Assembly (NCBI GenBank): GCA_963719645.1
Contig: CAVRCT010000001.1
Location: 532,449 to 596,448 of the forward strand
Length of the DNA stretch: 64,000 bases
Reading direction: 5' to 3'
Source of the DNA: CAVRCT01 sp963719645
GTDB lineage: Bacteria; Pseudomonadota; Gammaproteobacteria; DSM-16500
A program made the position numbers and the translations under genes. A model generated the notes under the pieces. It was not told where the DNA came from. It saw nothing but the letters and a program-made list of their open reading frames with translations, and did no database searches. Position 1 is the stretch's first letter. Each line of letters opens with the position of its first letter. Positions 7,958 through 15,129 of the stretch are shown here, one piece after another.

Positions 7958-9584
7958 CGTTGTTGATTTGACGCTTACGTTGGAATTAAGTAATACCGAT
8001 GAAGCAGATCAAAAAACAGAAAATGAAAATGATGAAATACGAGAAGCACAATTCAAGAAAATAAATGATTTAATCACTCAAGCAAATTCCCTATTGGCAG
8101 ATGATAAATTTGCAGCTGGAAGTGATAAAATCCACGAATTATTCGCAGCAGTTACTCAATTTAAATCATCATTTGATCGAGCGTATGGCTATTGTGGCAT
8201 GCTTAGCATGTTACTCGAAAATGCCTATCGTTTATTTAGTGATCCTCTTCCCTCACAGCCAGATCATTTTGATGGGAATCATTTCGCAATTCTTAATCAA
8301 TTTTTGACAGATGGATTAGAAAACTTATTTGCAAATCAATTTCAATTTGAAAAAACGAAAGAAGAAAACGCGGAGCGAGTAGAATTAATCCTAGTTGTCA
8401 GCTCATTACTAGCGATACTGGGAGTCCTTCTTTATAACCAGAAAAATATCCAAGATGGCTTTGAAAAAATCGATCAAGCTTTGAAAATGCTGAATCTCAT
8501 TGCTGATGAATGTAGAGAAAACGTATTTTTTTTCAAAAGAAGAGCCGAAATCGAAGCTTACAATCAAACCATGCAGACAGATGCCTATAATAAAATAAAA
8601 AACATTCAAAACCATATGATCAATAATTTGTCTGCATTACAAGAAAAAATAAAGTTAATCCCGCATACTGCAGAACAGAAAAACATTTTGTCAAATGCAG
8701 AGTACACTGACTTTTATACAATATTTGATGATTTAGAACTCTGTTTTGATTTTTACAGCCAAATACCGAAAAATTTTCAACTTGCAAATAAAGCTATTTT
8801 TCTTAATCAATTTTTAGCCTATCTTAACGAAGCTTATGATTTTTATAGTGAAAAAGATTTCGATAGCTTCATGCAATATCTTGAGTATGCAATCAGCTTT
8901 GCAATACATGAATCGCGAGATAGCTTTGATCAAGCTGTAAACTTGAATGATGAAATTTGTGAATATTTTGAAAATCAACATTATGGAAAAGCAAACAAAA
9001 AAATCGAATATCAAATTTCAGCAATTGATTATCTTTCAAATGATGCCGAGAAAAATTTGGTTGTTTGTAATTTAAATAAATTAATTGCGGTTTATATTTC
9101 TTCAGTGACTGAAACGCCGCACTTTGATCGTATGTATATCCTCTTTAATGAAGCAATTGAAAAATTTATGGCAATATCTTTCAATCCTGAACAAGATAAC
9201 GTTGAAATCCTAGACTTTATCGATGCCACCCTAACAATAGCGGAAGGATTAAAAGAATTAGCTAAATACTTTAAACAAAATAATCTCTTGGATTCTGCAA
9301 AAAAATGTAGCGAGAGAGCGCTCAACATTCTCAAAAAAATTCCTGCCGATGCTTTGCAGGGTAACTTAAAAGAGCGATATGAAGCCATTTTCGAACACCC
9401 TAGTTTCAATAAGGCTCACATAACTAAACACAAAACCAACGATGGTAAAAAATCTGATGCTGAGTTTGTATTCCCGGAAAATAATTTATTATCGAGTAAT
9501 AGTAAATTTAAAAATAATTCCAGCAATCAATCGTCGCCTTCTCAACACAGAACTTTACGATTACCGTCTCATAGTAATTTATAA
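7938..9584 (+). CDS. Large helical protein with 5' end replaced by IS66
   Basis: The gene-specific sequence begins at 7979, right after the IS66 right end; an in-frame ATG at 7938 inside the IS would give MMEWGNNVVDLTLT joined to LELSNTDEADQKTE. The protein of about 548 residues is almost entirely helical, acidic, with pairs of helices that resemble TPR-like solenoids (ALKMLNLIADECRE, ALNILKKIPADAL), one possible membrane helix (ELILVVSSLLAILGVLLYN) and a Ser/Asn-rich disordered tail. I recognise no family. Loss of the native start and promoter makes it likely to be silenced or expressed only as a chimera from the IS. Confidence 0.55.
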   Translation: MMEWGNNVVDLTLTLELSNTDEADQKTENENDEIREAQFKKINDLITQANSLLADDKFAAGSDKIHELFAAVTQFKSSFDRAYGYCGMLSMLLENAYRLFSDPLPSQPDHFDGNHFAILNQFLTDGLENLFANQFQFEKTKEENAERVELILVVSSLLAILGVLLYNQKNIQDGFEKIDQALKMLNLIADECRENVFFFKRRAEIEAYNQTMQTDAYNKIKNIQNHMINNLSALQEKIKLIPHTAEQKNILSNAEYTDFYTIFDDLELCFDFYSQIPKNFQLANKAIFLNQFLAYLNEAYDFYSEKDFDSFMQYLEYAISFAIHESRDSFDQAVNLNDEICEYFENQHYGKANKKIEYQISAIDYLSNDAEKNLVVCNLNKLIAVYISSVTETPHFDRMYILFNEAIEKFMAISFNPEQDNVEILDFIDATLTIAEGLKELAKYFKQNNLLDSAKKCSERALNILKKIPADALQGNLKERYEAIFEHPSFNKAHITKHKTNDGKKSDAEFVFPENNLLSSNSKFKNNSSNQSSPSQHRTLRLPSHSNL

Positions 9585-9586
9585 CT

Positions 9587-9790
9587 CTATTGATTTTGAC
9601 AACGAAAACAGATCCCATAAATATTTAAACTATAATATGAAATAACTTTTTTACCTTTTTGTGAGCCATTAGAAATTCGATAATTAATCGAGTAACTCTG
9701 GTGCTGCCTCATGTCGTCACTCACTGTATCAGTCGAGAGATAACAATTTTCCGCATCATACTCAATCAAACTTGATCGTTCAACAATCGG
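9587..9790 (-). pseudogene. 3' fragment of an unknown gene, cut by REP palindrome
   Basis: The minus-strand frame reads VERSSLIEYDAENCYLSTD, continues SYSINYRISNGSQKGKKV and ends CFRCQNQ. Composition looks coding (about 65 residues). Upstream the same frame runs straight into the REP-like palindrome at 9789-9854, so the 5' part of the gene has been lost. I do not recognise the protein. Confidence 0.35.
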
Positions 9791-9854
9791 GGTCAGGCTT
9801 TCACAATTGCACATTCCTACACCTGATTGAAAGTGCAATTGTGCAAGCCAGACC
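9789..9854. repeat. REP-like palindrome, copy 2
   Basis: GGGGTCAGGCTTTCACAATT followed by GCACATTCCTACACCTGATT is paired with GTGCAATTGTGCAAGCC. The distal right arm is degenerate (AGACCACG instead of TGACCCC). It separates the gene fragment at 9587 from the next gene. Confidence 0.75.
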
Positions 9855-9942
9855 ACGTTTCTTGAAATCCAAGATAGGTCAACATTTGTTAAATTTTCGC
9901 TTAAGCAATATATTATTTCTATTTTTTAAATCAATAGCTTAC

Positions 9943-11160
9943 TTACATTGAAGACACAGGCCCCTCATTTTCAACAGAATAGCTTATAACTAAACGAGAG
10001 ACAGCATTGGACGCTCCTATTTTGCTGAAAAAGGATGTCAAATAATGTCGTTTGATTGCTTCTGCGTGACGATCAATATACTTTTTTGCTGGAATATTTG
10101 CACCCTGAGCGATAGTAGCCGCTTTTTTTAAATGCGGAATAGCTTCCTCGTATGAACAAGTCTCATCTGATTCCGCTAACTTGAATAAGCTAGAACCCAA
10201 ATTGAATTCGCAGGTTAGCAAAGAGGAAAATTTAGTTGGAGTCGATTCTGGAGTGGCTTGCCAAAAACTGACTTCTCTTACGAAGCCAGTGACCGCTCTT
10301 TGATATTCACCTGCTTTATAACACTTCACAGCTTCCGCATGTTGCAATTCCAATCTTCTCCGCTCATCAGCATTATTAAATCCCTCACAGGAATCAATGC
10401 ATTTAGTTAAAATTATTTGATGACGGTACATTGTCTCAATAAGCTCAACAAATCCTGCTGCATGCGCACTGCCAAAAATAAGTACCACTTGCTTTTTTCC
10501 ACTTTTTTTGGCTGCGACAAGAACAAATTCTAAAGCTTCTTTTTCTCTATGATAAAACATGTCTGGATTTTTTTGACGAACTTCTTTTTTAAATTTTTCA
10601 TATTCTTCTATTTCGTCTAAAGTATCTAAATTTTTTAAAGATAAGCTTCCATTTTGAAGAGCCTTGACAGCAAGTATTGGGTAATTCTTTAAACATTCTC
10701 GATAAGAATCAGCGTAAGCTGTAGTTAGTCTACGCATGTCCAATTTTGTTTTCGCTGTTTGATAAATACATGGAGTAATTCCCATATGTAATAAAATTTG
10801 GACACCTAGATTGTTAGTTAAAACTGTTATTTGATTTTCCGTCAATTTATCAAATTTCATCTCATGAAGATTTTTATATTCAGGAAAAATCAGTCTGAAA
10901 ATAGTGCCACTCTCACCTTTTACATGGCTCGGAGTGACATCGCAGTGATTTCCTTCTGTTAACACAGCAGCATCAGGATATCTCTGCACTATTTTCATCG
11001 TATTAAATTGCGAATAAATAGTTTCAGTTTTCTCATCATCCAATGTGAAATCGCCACTGACATTCTTTGCATCCACTGGATGCTTCTGTAGAACTAAGAT
11101 TAATTCAATCTTTTCTTCCTTATGTAAATCATCAGGAATGGATACAGAAGCTGAAAACAT
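9943..11160 (-). CDS. TraB/GumN-like (EreA/ChaN superfamily) protein with TPR-like tail
   Basis: A 405-residue protein without signal peptide. ELILVLQKHPVDA near the N-terminus, AAVLTEGNH (about 64-72) and NPDMFYHREKEALEFVL followed by KKQVVLIFGSAHAAGFVELI (about 225-245) resemble the H, E/G-N-H and GsaHxxG elements of the TraB/GumN/Tiki-like superfamily. The last 130 residues hold helical pairs (AEAVKCYKAGEYQRAV, EEAIPHLKKAATIAQG) typical of TPRs. Function in this superfamily ranges from peptidase-like to erythromycin esterase, so none is assigned. Ribosome binding is weak (GAGG about 5 bases before ATG). Confidence 0.45.
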   Translation of the reverse strand: MFSASVSIPDDLHKEEKIELILVLQKHPVDAKNVSGDFTLDDEKTETIYSQFNTMKIVQRYPDAAVLTEGNHCDVTPSHVKGESGTIFRLIFPEYKNLHEMKFDKLTENQITVLTNNLGVQILLHMGITPCIYQTAKTKLDMRRLTTAYADSYRECLKNYPILAVKALQNGSLSLKNLDTLDEIEEYEKFKKEVRQKNPDMFYHREKEALEFVLVAAKKSGKKQVVLIFGSAHAAGFVELIETMYRHQIILTKCIDSCEGFNNADERRRLELQHAEAVKCYKAGEYQRAVTGFVREVSFWQATPESTPTKFSSLLTCEFNLGSSLFKLAESDETCSYEEAIPHLKKAATIAQGANIPAKKYIDRHAEAIKRHYLTSFFSKIGASNAVSRLVISYSVENEGPVSSM

Positions 11161-11194
11161 AAATTCCTCTTTAAAAATATTTTATAAAGTTTAT

Positions 11195-11309
11195 AGGTTG
11201 AGTTGAGCACAAGCGAAACCCAACAACATTACTCAGAACTCACGCCCTTCTACCAAGCAGCCGATGAATGGTGGGAAATATTGGGTTTTGCGATTGCTCA
11301 ACCCAACCT
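11195..11309. repeat. Long imperfect inverted repeat (29-bp arms)
   Basis: Bases 11195-11223 (AGGTTGAGTTGAGC...AAACCCAA) pair with 11281-11309 with four mismatches around a 57-base loop. A related structure with GTTGGGTT and AAACCCAAC arms is present at 13930-13983. It lies upstream of the TraB-like gene and contains no coding frame. Confidence 0.65.
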
Positions 11310-11472
11310 AAGTGACTCCCCTTAATTATTAATAGCTTATCAGATAAGCTAAGACTCTGTCTTTGCCTACTAAGCAGCAATTATGCGTATTTTAACTTAC
11401 AAAACTTAAGCAATTCTTAAGTGTTACAAATAAGGATGCCTGCATGAACGGTTAGCTAGCCCGTAAAAAACC

Positions 11473-11495
11473 GGGTCAGGCTTGCACAATTGCAC
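11473..11495. repeat. REP-like half palindrome, copy 3
   Basis: A single arm, GGGTCAGGCTTGCACAATTG plus CAC, which on the minus strand supplies the last codons and stop (VQA, TGA) of the short gene remnant next to it. Confidence 0.7.
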
Positions 11496-11649
11496 TTTCA
11501 ATATAGCACCTAATAACCTCAAGCTCGACATCATCAGATAACGACATCCCGCTCAAGCCTCGTGAAAATGTAGAAATATCACGACTAAAGTAAGTAGCTA
11601 TCTCCGTCAAGTTCGCAACCTTGAATTGAACAACAAGTCTCGCGCTCAT
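11476..11649 (-). pseudogene. RAYT-like tyrosine transposase remnant (C-terminal HTH)
   Basis: A 57-codon frame reads ARLVVQFKVANLTEIATYF, then SRDISTFSRGLSGMSL, and ends RCYIESAIVQA. The LTEIATYFSRDISTFSRG segment looks like the DnaA/HTH-type tail found at the C-terminus of some REP-associated tyrosine transposases (RAYTs). The stop codon lies inside a REP arm and the upstream side is bounded by another REP, which is the usual arrangement of RAYT genes with their repeats. The catalytic HUH domain is absent. The family call rests on a short match plus context. Confidence 0.4.
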
Positions 11650-11669
11650 AAGTCTTATTTTTGAAAATC

Positions 11670-11733
11670 GGGGTCAGGCTTGCACAATTGCACATTCCTA
11701 CACCTGATTGAATGTGCAATTGTGCAAGCCTGA
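11670..11733. repeat. REP-like palindrome, copy 4, split by IS1111-type element
   Basis: The left arm GGGGTCAGG CTTGCACAATTGCACATTC pairs with GAATGTGCAATTG TGCAAGCC TGA. The final CCCC of the expected palindrome is missing here but appears at 13289-13292 after a TGA, on the far side of the IS110-family element. Joining the two sides restores a perfect palindrome end (GCAAGCCTGACCCC). Confidence 0.85.
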
Positions 11734-11811
11734 TAATCATCTAGCCGAACTCCTCCCACAACGATTAATCTAACGTTGTTACGGACGTTAATTTAATTAG
11801 GAGGAATTCAT

Positions 11812-12825
11812 ATGCAACTATATGCAGGAATTGATTTACATTCAAATAATAGTTTTTTAGTAGTTATGCAATCAGACAATAAGATTGTCTATGAAAAGCG
11901 CTTACCAAATATTATTGATCGAATCGTAAATGAATTAGATCCTTTTAAGGAAGATTTAGTAGGTGTTGTAGTTGAATCTACATATAACTGGTATTGGTTA
12001 GTAGATGGTTTAAAAGCTGAGGGGCACAAGGTATCTTTGGCAAATACGACCGCCATCCAGCAATACAATGGATTAAAGCAAACTAATGACAAGACGGATG
12101 CTCGTTGGTTAGCGAAGTTATTGCAGTTAAATATTCTTCCTACAGGATATATTTATCCTAAAGAGAAACGAGGTGTAAGAGATTTGTTACGTAAACGTAT
12201 GCAAATGGTGCAACAACGAACGTTACATCTCCTGAGCTTACAAACATTGATTGAACGTAATACGAGCATACAACTTAAAGCAAATGAAATAAAAAAACTA
12301 ACTGAAGAAGACTTGAAAAAATATTTTTCCGATGAAACAATTATTCTTGCAGCAAAAAGTAATTTACTTGTCATGCAGTGTATTGACGAACAAGTTAATG
12401 CAACGGAAAAAGAAGTATTAAAACGAGCACGATTGAGCGAAGTATATGAAAAATTATTAACAGTCGATGGAATAGGAAAAATACTTGCTTTAACCATTAT
12501 GATGGAAACCGGTGAAATAAATAGATTTCGTCAAGTTGGAAATTATGCTTCTTACTGCCGATGCGTAAACAGCAAGAAAATCAGTAATGGGAAAAAGAAA
12601 GGTGAAAATAATCGAAAGAACGGTAACCGATATCTCGCATGGGCTTATGTTGAAGCAGCAAATTTTGCAATTCGATTTAATCCCATTATAAAAAAGTATT
12701 ATCAAAAGAAAAAAGCTAAAACAAGTAACGTTGTTGCGATTAAAACAATAGCGCACAAGCTTGCTCGTGCTTGTTTTTATATTTTAAAAGACGGAGTAAA
12801 TTTTGATGTAAATAAAAGTTTTTGA
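11812..12825 (+). CDS. IS110-family (IS1111 group) DEDD transposase
   Basis: A 337-residue recombinase. The N-terminal RuvC-like DEDD domain shows GIDLHSNNS (first D at 8), VVVESTYNWYWL (E about 60) and TNDKTDARWLAKLL (D about 97 and 100). The C-terminal Transposase_20 domain has LLTVDGIGKILALTIMMETG and YASYCRCVNSKKISNGKKKG, the latter carrying the serine-containing block characteristic of the family. AGGAGG lies just upstream of the ATG. The length is normal and the gene intact. Confidence 0.92.
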   Translation: MQLYAGIDLHSNNSFLVVMQSDNKIVYEKRLPNIIDRIVNELDPFKEDLVGVVVESTYNWYWLVDGLKAEGHKVSLANTTAIQQYNGLKQTNDKTDARWLAKLLQLNILPTGYIYPKEKRGVRDLLRKRMQMVQQRTLHLLSLQTLIERNTSIQLKANEIKKLTEEDLKKYFSDETIILAAKSNLLVMQCIDEQVNATEKEVLKRARLSEVYEKLLTVDGIGKILALTIMMETGEINRFRQVGNYASYCRCVNSKKISNGKKKGENNRKNGNRYLAWAYVEAANFAIRFNPIIKKYYQKKKAKTSNVVAIKTIAHKLARACFYILKDGVNFDVNKSF

Positions 12826-13268
12826 TAGGGATATCCAGGTTGGCTGGGGCAGCATAACCAGTATTGGGGTTGGTAAAACCATTTGGTCTGATTGGCTGCT
12901 GTCTCATCCATTTAATTGAAGATGAAGTTTAAAAGCTGTTAAACTGAGATGCCTATACCGTGAGCCTATAAGAGGTATGGAACTGGAAACAGTAGCCAAT
13001 ATGCCTGTGATATTGCATCACTTGGACACGGTATGGCACTTAAGATTTTCTGGGGCATTTTATAATGCCAGGGGTTTGCCATAAGCTTTAGGCTTGGGCT
13101 TATACCTTGATCCTGATGGGTGACTGTTGCAACTCGGTGGCGAGTTGACAACTTAAGACGAAAATTTGGGTGCATGTCCTTTACAGCTATATAAAACTTT
13201 TAAAAATATCTTCAATAAAAATGCGAAATTAAAAATATTTCGTAGCGGGGCCATTTTTTCTATTGACC
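12826..13268 (+). ncRNA. Candidate IS1111 guide (bridge/seek) RNA region
   Basis: About 440 bases between the transposase stop and the right subterminal repeat carry no credible protein but are rich in local complementarity (for example TACCGTGAGCC...GGTATGG and GCAACTCGGTGGCGAGTTG, an almost perfect stem-loop at about 13130-13150). In IS1111 elements this 3' segment encodes the RNA that guides target choice. AGGCTTG at about 13091-13097 equals part of the REP arm that the element occupies (CAGGCTTGCAC), but seven bases can match by chance. Exact RNA ends are not determinable by eye. Confidence 0.45.
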
Positions 13269-13331
13269 GGAGTTCGGCTAATGGGTGACCCCGTTTCTCG
13301 TTTCTTTTCTAGTCAAAACAGACGGGGTCTA

Positions 13332-13368
13332 GTATTCATTTGACATTTGTTAAATGCCAAATGAATAC
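13332..13368. repeat. Hairpin, 17-bp arms with one mismatch
   Basis: GTATTCATTTGACATTT (13332-13348) pairs with AAATGCCAAATGAATAC (13352-13368). It lies downstream of the lipoprotein gene on the minus strand and might aid its termination, although no T-run follows on that strand. Confidence 0.55.
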
Positions 13369-13399
13369 TTGAACATCCCTCATTAAATTTCTTTTGAAA

Positions 13400-13810
13400 T
13401 TAAACTTTTGCTTTCGTCATATCGACTTGAATATCAGCAGGATAATCATAAGCTGCGCCATCCGCCATATCTACGCCTGCACCAATGACGCCACCAAAAA
13501 GGATATTACCGAACGCCATACCCTTTGTAGATGAAGCAATGCTTTTCTCACCATGATAATACCCATTTTTGTCACAAGTTATGTGCAAATCATGATAACT
13601 TCGTTGCACTGTTACACTACCCGGTGTGTTACTTACAAACCACTTACCTTTATTATTTTCTAATGCGCAGGTCGCCCCTTTTGCCATTGGTGTATTGACT
13701 GAAACAGACTGATTTTGACCATTGACAATAGAAGCACAGCTCATTAATTCTATTACTAATAGGCTCAACGTAAGAACTTGGCTAATTTTTTTTAATAATT
13801 GTAAAATCAC
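13400..13810 (-). CDS. Small lipoprotein of the PEGA-like/translocation-type hypothetical family
   Basis: A 136-residue protein. The signal peptide (ILQLLKKISQVLTLSLLVIEL) ends in a lipobox LMSC, with Cys at about 25, so it should be lipidated and inserted in an envelope membrane. The mature part has CALENNKGKWFVSNTPGSVTV, a beta-rich PEGA-like segment, and a glycine-rich patch (FGNILFGGVIGAGVDM) seen in many proteobacterial hypothetical lipoproteins. GTG start with GAGGAG 7 bases upstream. Exact role unknown. Confidence 0.7.
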   Translation of the reverse strand: MILQLLKKISQVLTLSLLVIELMSCASIVNGQNQSVSVNTPMAKGATCALENNKGKWFVSNTPGSVTVQRSYHDLHITCDKNGYYHGEKSIASSTKGMAFGNILFGGVIGAGVDMADGAAYDYPADIQVDMTKAKV

Positions 13811-13929
13811 AGCCTAACTCCTCTCTTGGTGTAAAAAAGAGGCTATCGTGCCACTATCTGAATATTATGTAAACATTTTATTAGACTGAGTTACATTGAG
13901 CATGTCCGCCCTTCATTCTCAACACTGAC

Positions 13930-14062
13930 GTTGGGTTGAGCGTCACCTATGTAGCCGGTCTATACACGTCAGCGAAACCCAACATTCCCCTTATCATCTT
14001 GCTATGCTGAAGCTTCATGCGGGATGGTGATACTATTGGGTTACACTTGCATGTAACCCAAT
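13930..14062. repeat. Two inverted repeats upstream of fic
   Basis: First, GTTGGGTTGAGC ... GCGAAACCCAAC (13930-13983) is related to the repeat at 11195-11309. Second, ATTGGGTTACA (14035-14045) pairs perfectly with TGTAACCCAAT (14052-14062) around CTTGCA. The second lies about 80 bases before fic and could be an operator, a transcript structure or another repeat copy. The remaining bases of 13811-14142 show no gene I can support. Confidence 0.55.
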
Positions 14063-14142
14063 GAACTTTGATAATTTAATAAAACAGATTGAACAACTAA
14101 ATCAGTTGCTCTTAGAATGATTGAAACCAGAGGAAATCATGC

Positions 14143-14793
14143 ATGAATCTCAAAAATACTAACCGCTACTGCGTCCCAACCGATGAAGACTTTGAACCAG
14201 ACTCAAACAACGAAGTCCTAAAAAATTATCTCGGCATTAAATCCGCAAATACCATGGGGGAAGTAGAGGAACAAGAACTCGAACGAACTGAAGAAGAGCT
14301 GTCCAATATATTCGATAACAATCATCAATTCACTGCTGAAGATATTTGTAATATTCATGACTTATGGCTTGGAGATATTTACCCCAGCGCCGGCAAATAT
14401 CGCACTGTTACCATGTCAAAAGATAACTTCCCTTTTGCCGCACCTCAACGCATTGAATCATCCATGCAAGAATTTGAAAAAAATTATCTTGCCAAATATA
14501 CTCCCTGCCATCATTCCAACTTAGAGGAGCTCGCTTTTGCCTTAGGTATTGTCCATGTTGAATTGATTGTGATTCACCCATTCCGCGAAGGAAATGGTAG
14601 AACAGCACGCTTATTGGCAGACTTAATGGTTATGCAGGTTAATATGCCACCATTAAATTTTTACTTGATAGATCAAACAGAAAATACAGAAGGCTTCAAG
14701 CAATATGTATTAGCCATTCACGCAGGAGTAAACGGAGATTATGAGCCTATTCAAAAGATTTTTCGGACGTTGCTAACACAGTCTGCTATTTAG
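14143..14793 (+). CDS. fic: Fic-domain AMP transferase
   Basis: A 216-residue Fic protein. The catalytic motif HPFREGNGRTAR is complete (His145, Glu149, Gly-Asn-Gly, Arg153), with the target-docking flap at about 82-105 (PSAGKYRTVTMSKDNFPFA). This motif transfers AMP or another nucleotide moiety onto a target hydroxyl. I see no internal (S/T)xxxE(G/N) inhibitory motif in the N-terminal helices, so a separate antitoxin is expected. The gene product overlaps by eight bases the 3' end of a convergent small gene that does contain such a motif. GAGGAAATC lies upstream of the ATG. It could be a toxin of a TA pair or an effector; length favours the former. Confidence 0.88.
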   Translation: MNLKNTNRYCVPTDEDFEPDSNNEVLKNYLGIKSANTMGEVEEQELERTEEELSNIFDNNHQFTAEDICNIHDLWLGDIYPSAGKYRTVTMSKDNFPFAAPQRIESSMQEFEKNYLAKYTPCHHSNLEELAFALGIVHVELIVIHPFREGNGRTARLLADLMVMQVNMPPLNFYLIDQTENTEGFKQYVLAIHAGVNGDYEPIQKIFRTLLTQSAI

Positions 14794-14968
14794 AGACCTT
14801 GTAAATCTTCTTATCTCGTCTACGGGGAATTTCGAAACGAACAACATTGACAGGGGCTTTAATTCCTTCTACACCGCACGATGTCCTTACTGACCGCGAA
14901 ATTAATTTCTTTCGCATATCTGCATCTCTCAAATAAGGATTTGTTTCAATAAGTGGTTTATTTTTCAT
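14786..14968 (-). CDS. Small protein with Fic-inhibition-like motif
   Basis: A 60-residue basic protein. Residues 30-35 are SCGVEG, matching (S/T)xxxE(G/N), the motif by which Fic antitoxins place a Glu in the Fic ATP pocket. The start NPYLRDADMRKKL resembles a widespread family of small proteins beginning NPYLRD and carrying an SxAIEG-like motif. It is convergent with and overlaps the end of fic, whereas classical Fic antitoxins precede the toxin in an operon, so partnership is an inference. No strong ribosome binding site is visible. Confidence 0.55.
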   Translation of the reverse strand: MKNKPLIETNPYLRDADMRKKLISRSVRTSCGVEGIKAPVNVVRFEIPRRRDKKIYKVSK

Positions 14969-15129
14969 GCTTATATTTTAACAGAATAATAAATATTTTT
15001 CATCGCAAGATGAAACTAATACAACGTAGGGCTTATGGTTTTCGGAACTTTGAAAATTATAGATTACGAGTTAGAGTGCTGTGCTCATAGGCGAAGTGCC
15101 CCCTAAAGTGGGAAAGAGCCAAAAGAGCC

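Larger units (their letters stand above)
5476..7978 (+). mobile_element. IS66-family element (first type)
   Basis: Complete three-gene IS66 element. The ends are inverted: GTAAGCGTCAA at 5476 and its complement TTGACGCTTAC ending at 7978. It carries tnpA, tnpB and tnpC in the usual order. The eight bases outside each end (GAAAGTTA and GTTGGAAT) differ, so there is no target duplication; the flanks have probably been rearranged since insertion. Confidence 0.85.
11731..13288 (+). mobile_element. IS1111-type IS110-family element inside a REP palindrome
   Basis: The element has subterminal inverted repeats TAGCCGAACTCC (11742-11753) and GGAGTTCGGCTA (13269-13280), a DEDD transposase at 11812-12825 and about 440 non-coding bases after it. 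Subterminal repeats and a 3' non-coding region are typical of the IS1111 group. TGA is present at both junctions (11731-11733, 13286-13288), consistent with a short core shared by target and element. The target is the arm of a REP-like palindrome. Confidence 0.85.

Noticed and set aside
9587..9856. 89-codon minus-strand frame as a complete gene
   Set aside because: The first about 22 codons are REP palindrome sequence; only the 3' part looks coding, so it is listed as a gene fragment.
12966..13175. Minus-strand frame in the IS1111 3' region
   Set aside because: No ribosome site and no recognisable protein; the region fits a structured RNA better.
4453..13292. REP-like palindromes as a CRISPR array
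   Set aside because: Copies are dispersed singly, with no regular spacing or spacers, and no cas genes are present.
14061..14120. 19-codon frame just upstream of fic as a Fic antitoxin
   Set aside because: It lacks a ribosome site and the (S/T)xxxE(G/N) motif, and its start lies in a hairpin. Too short to support.
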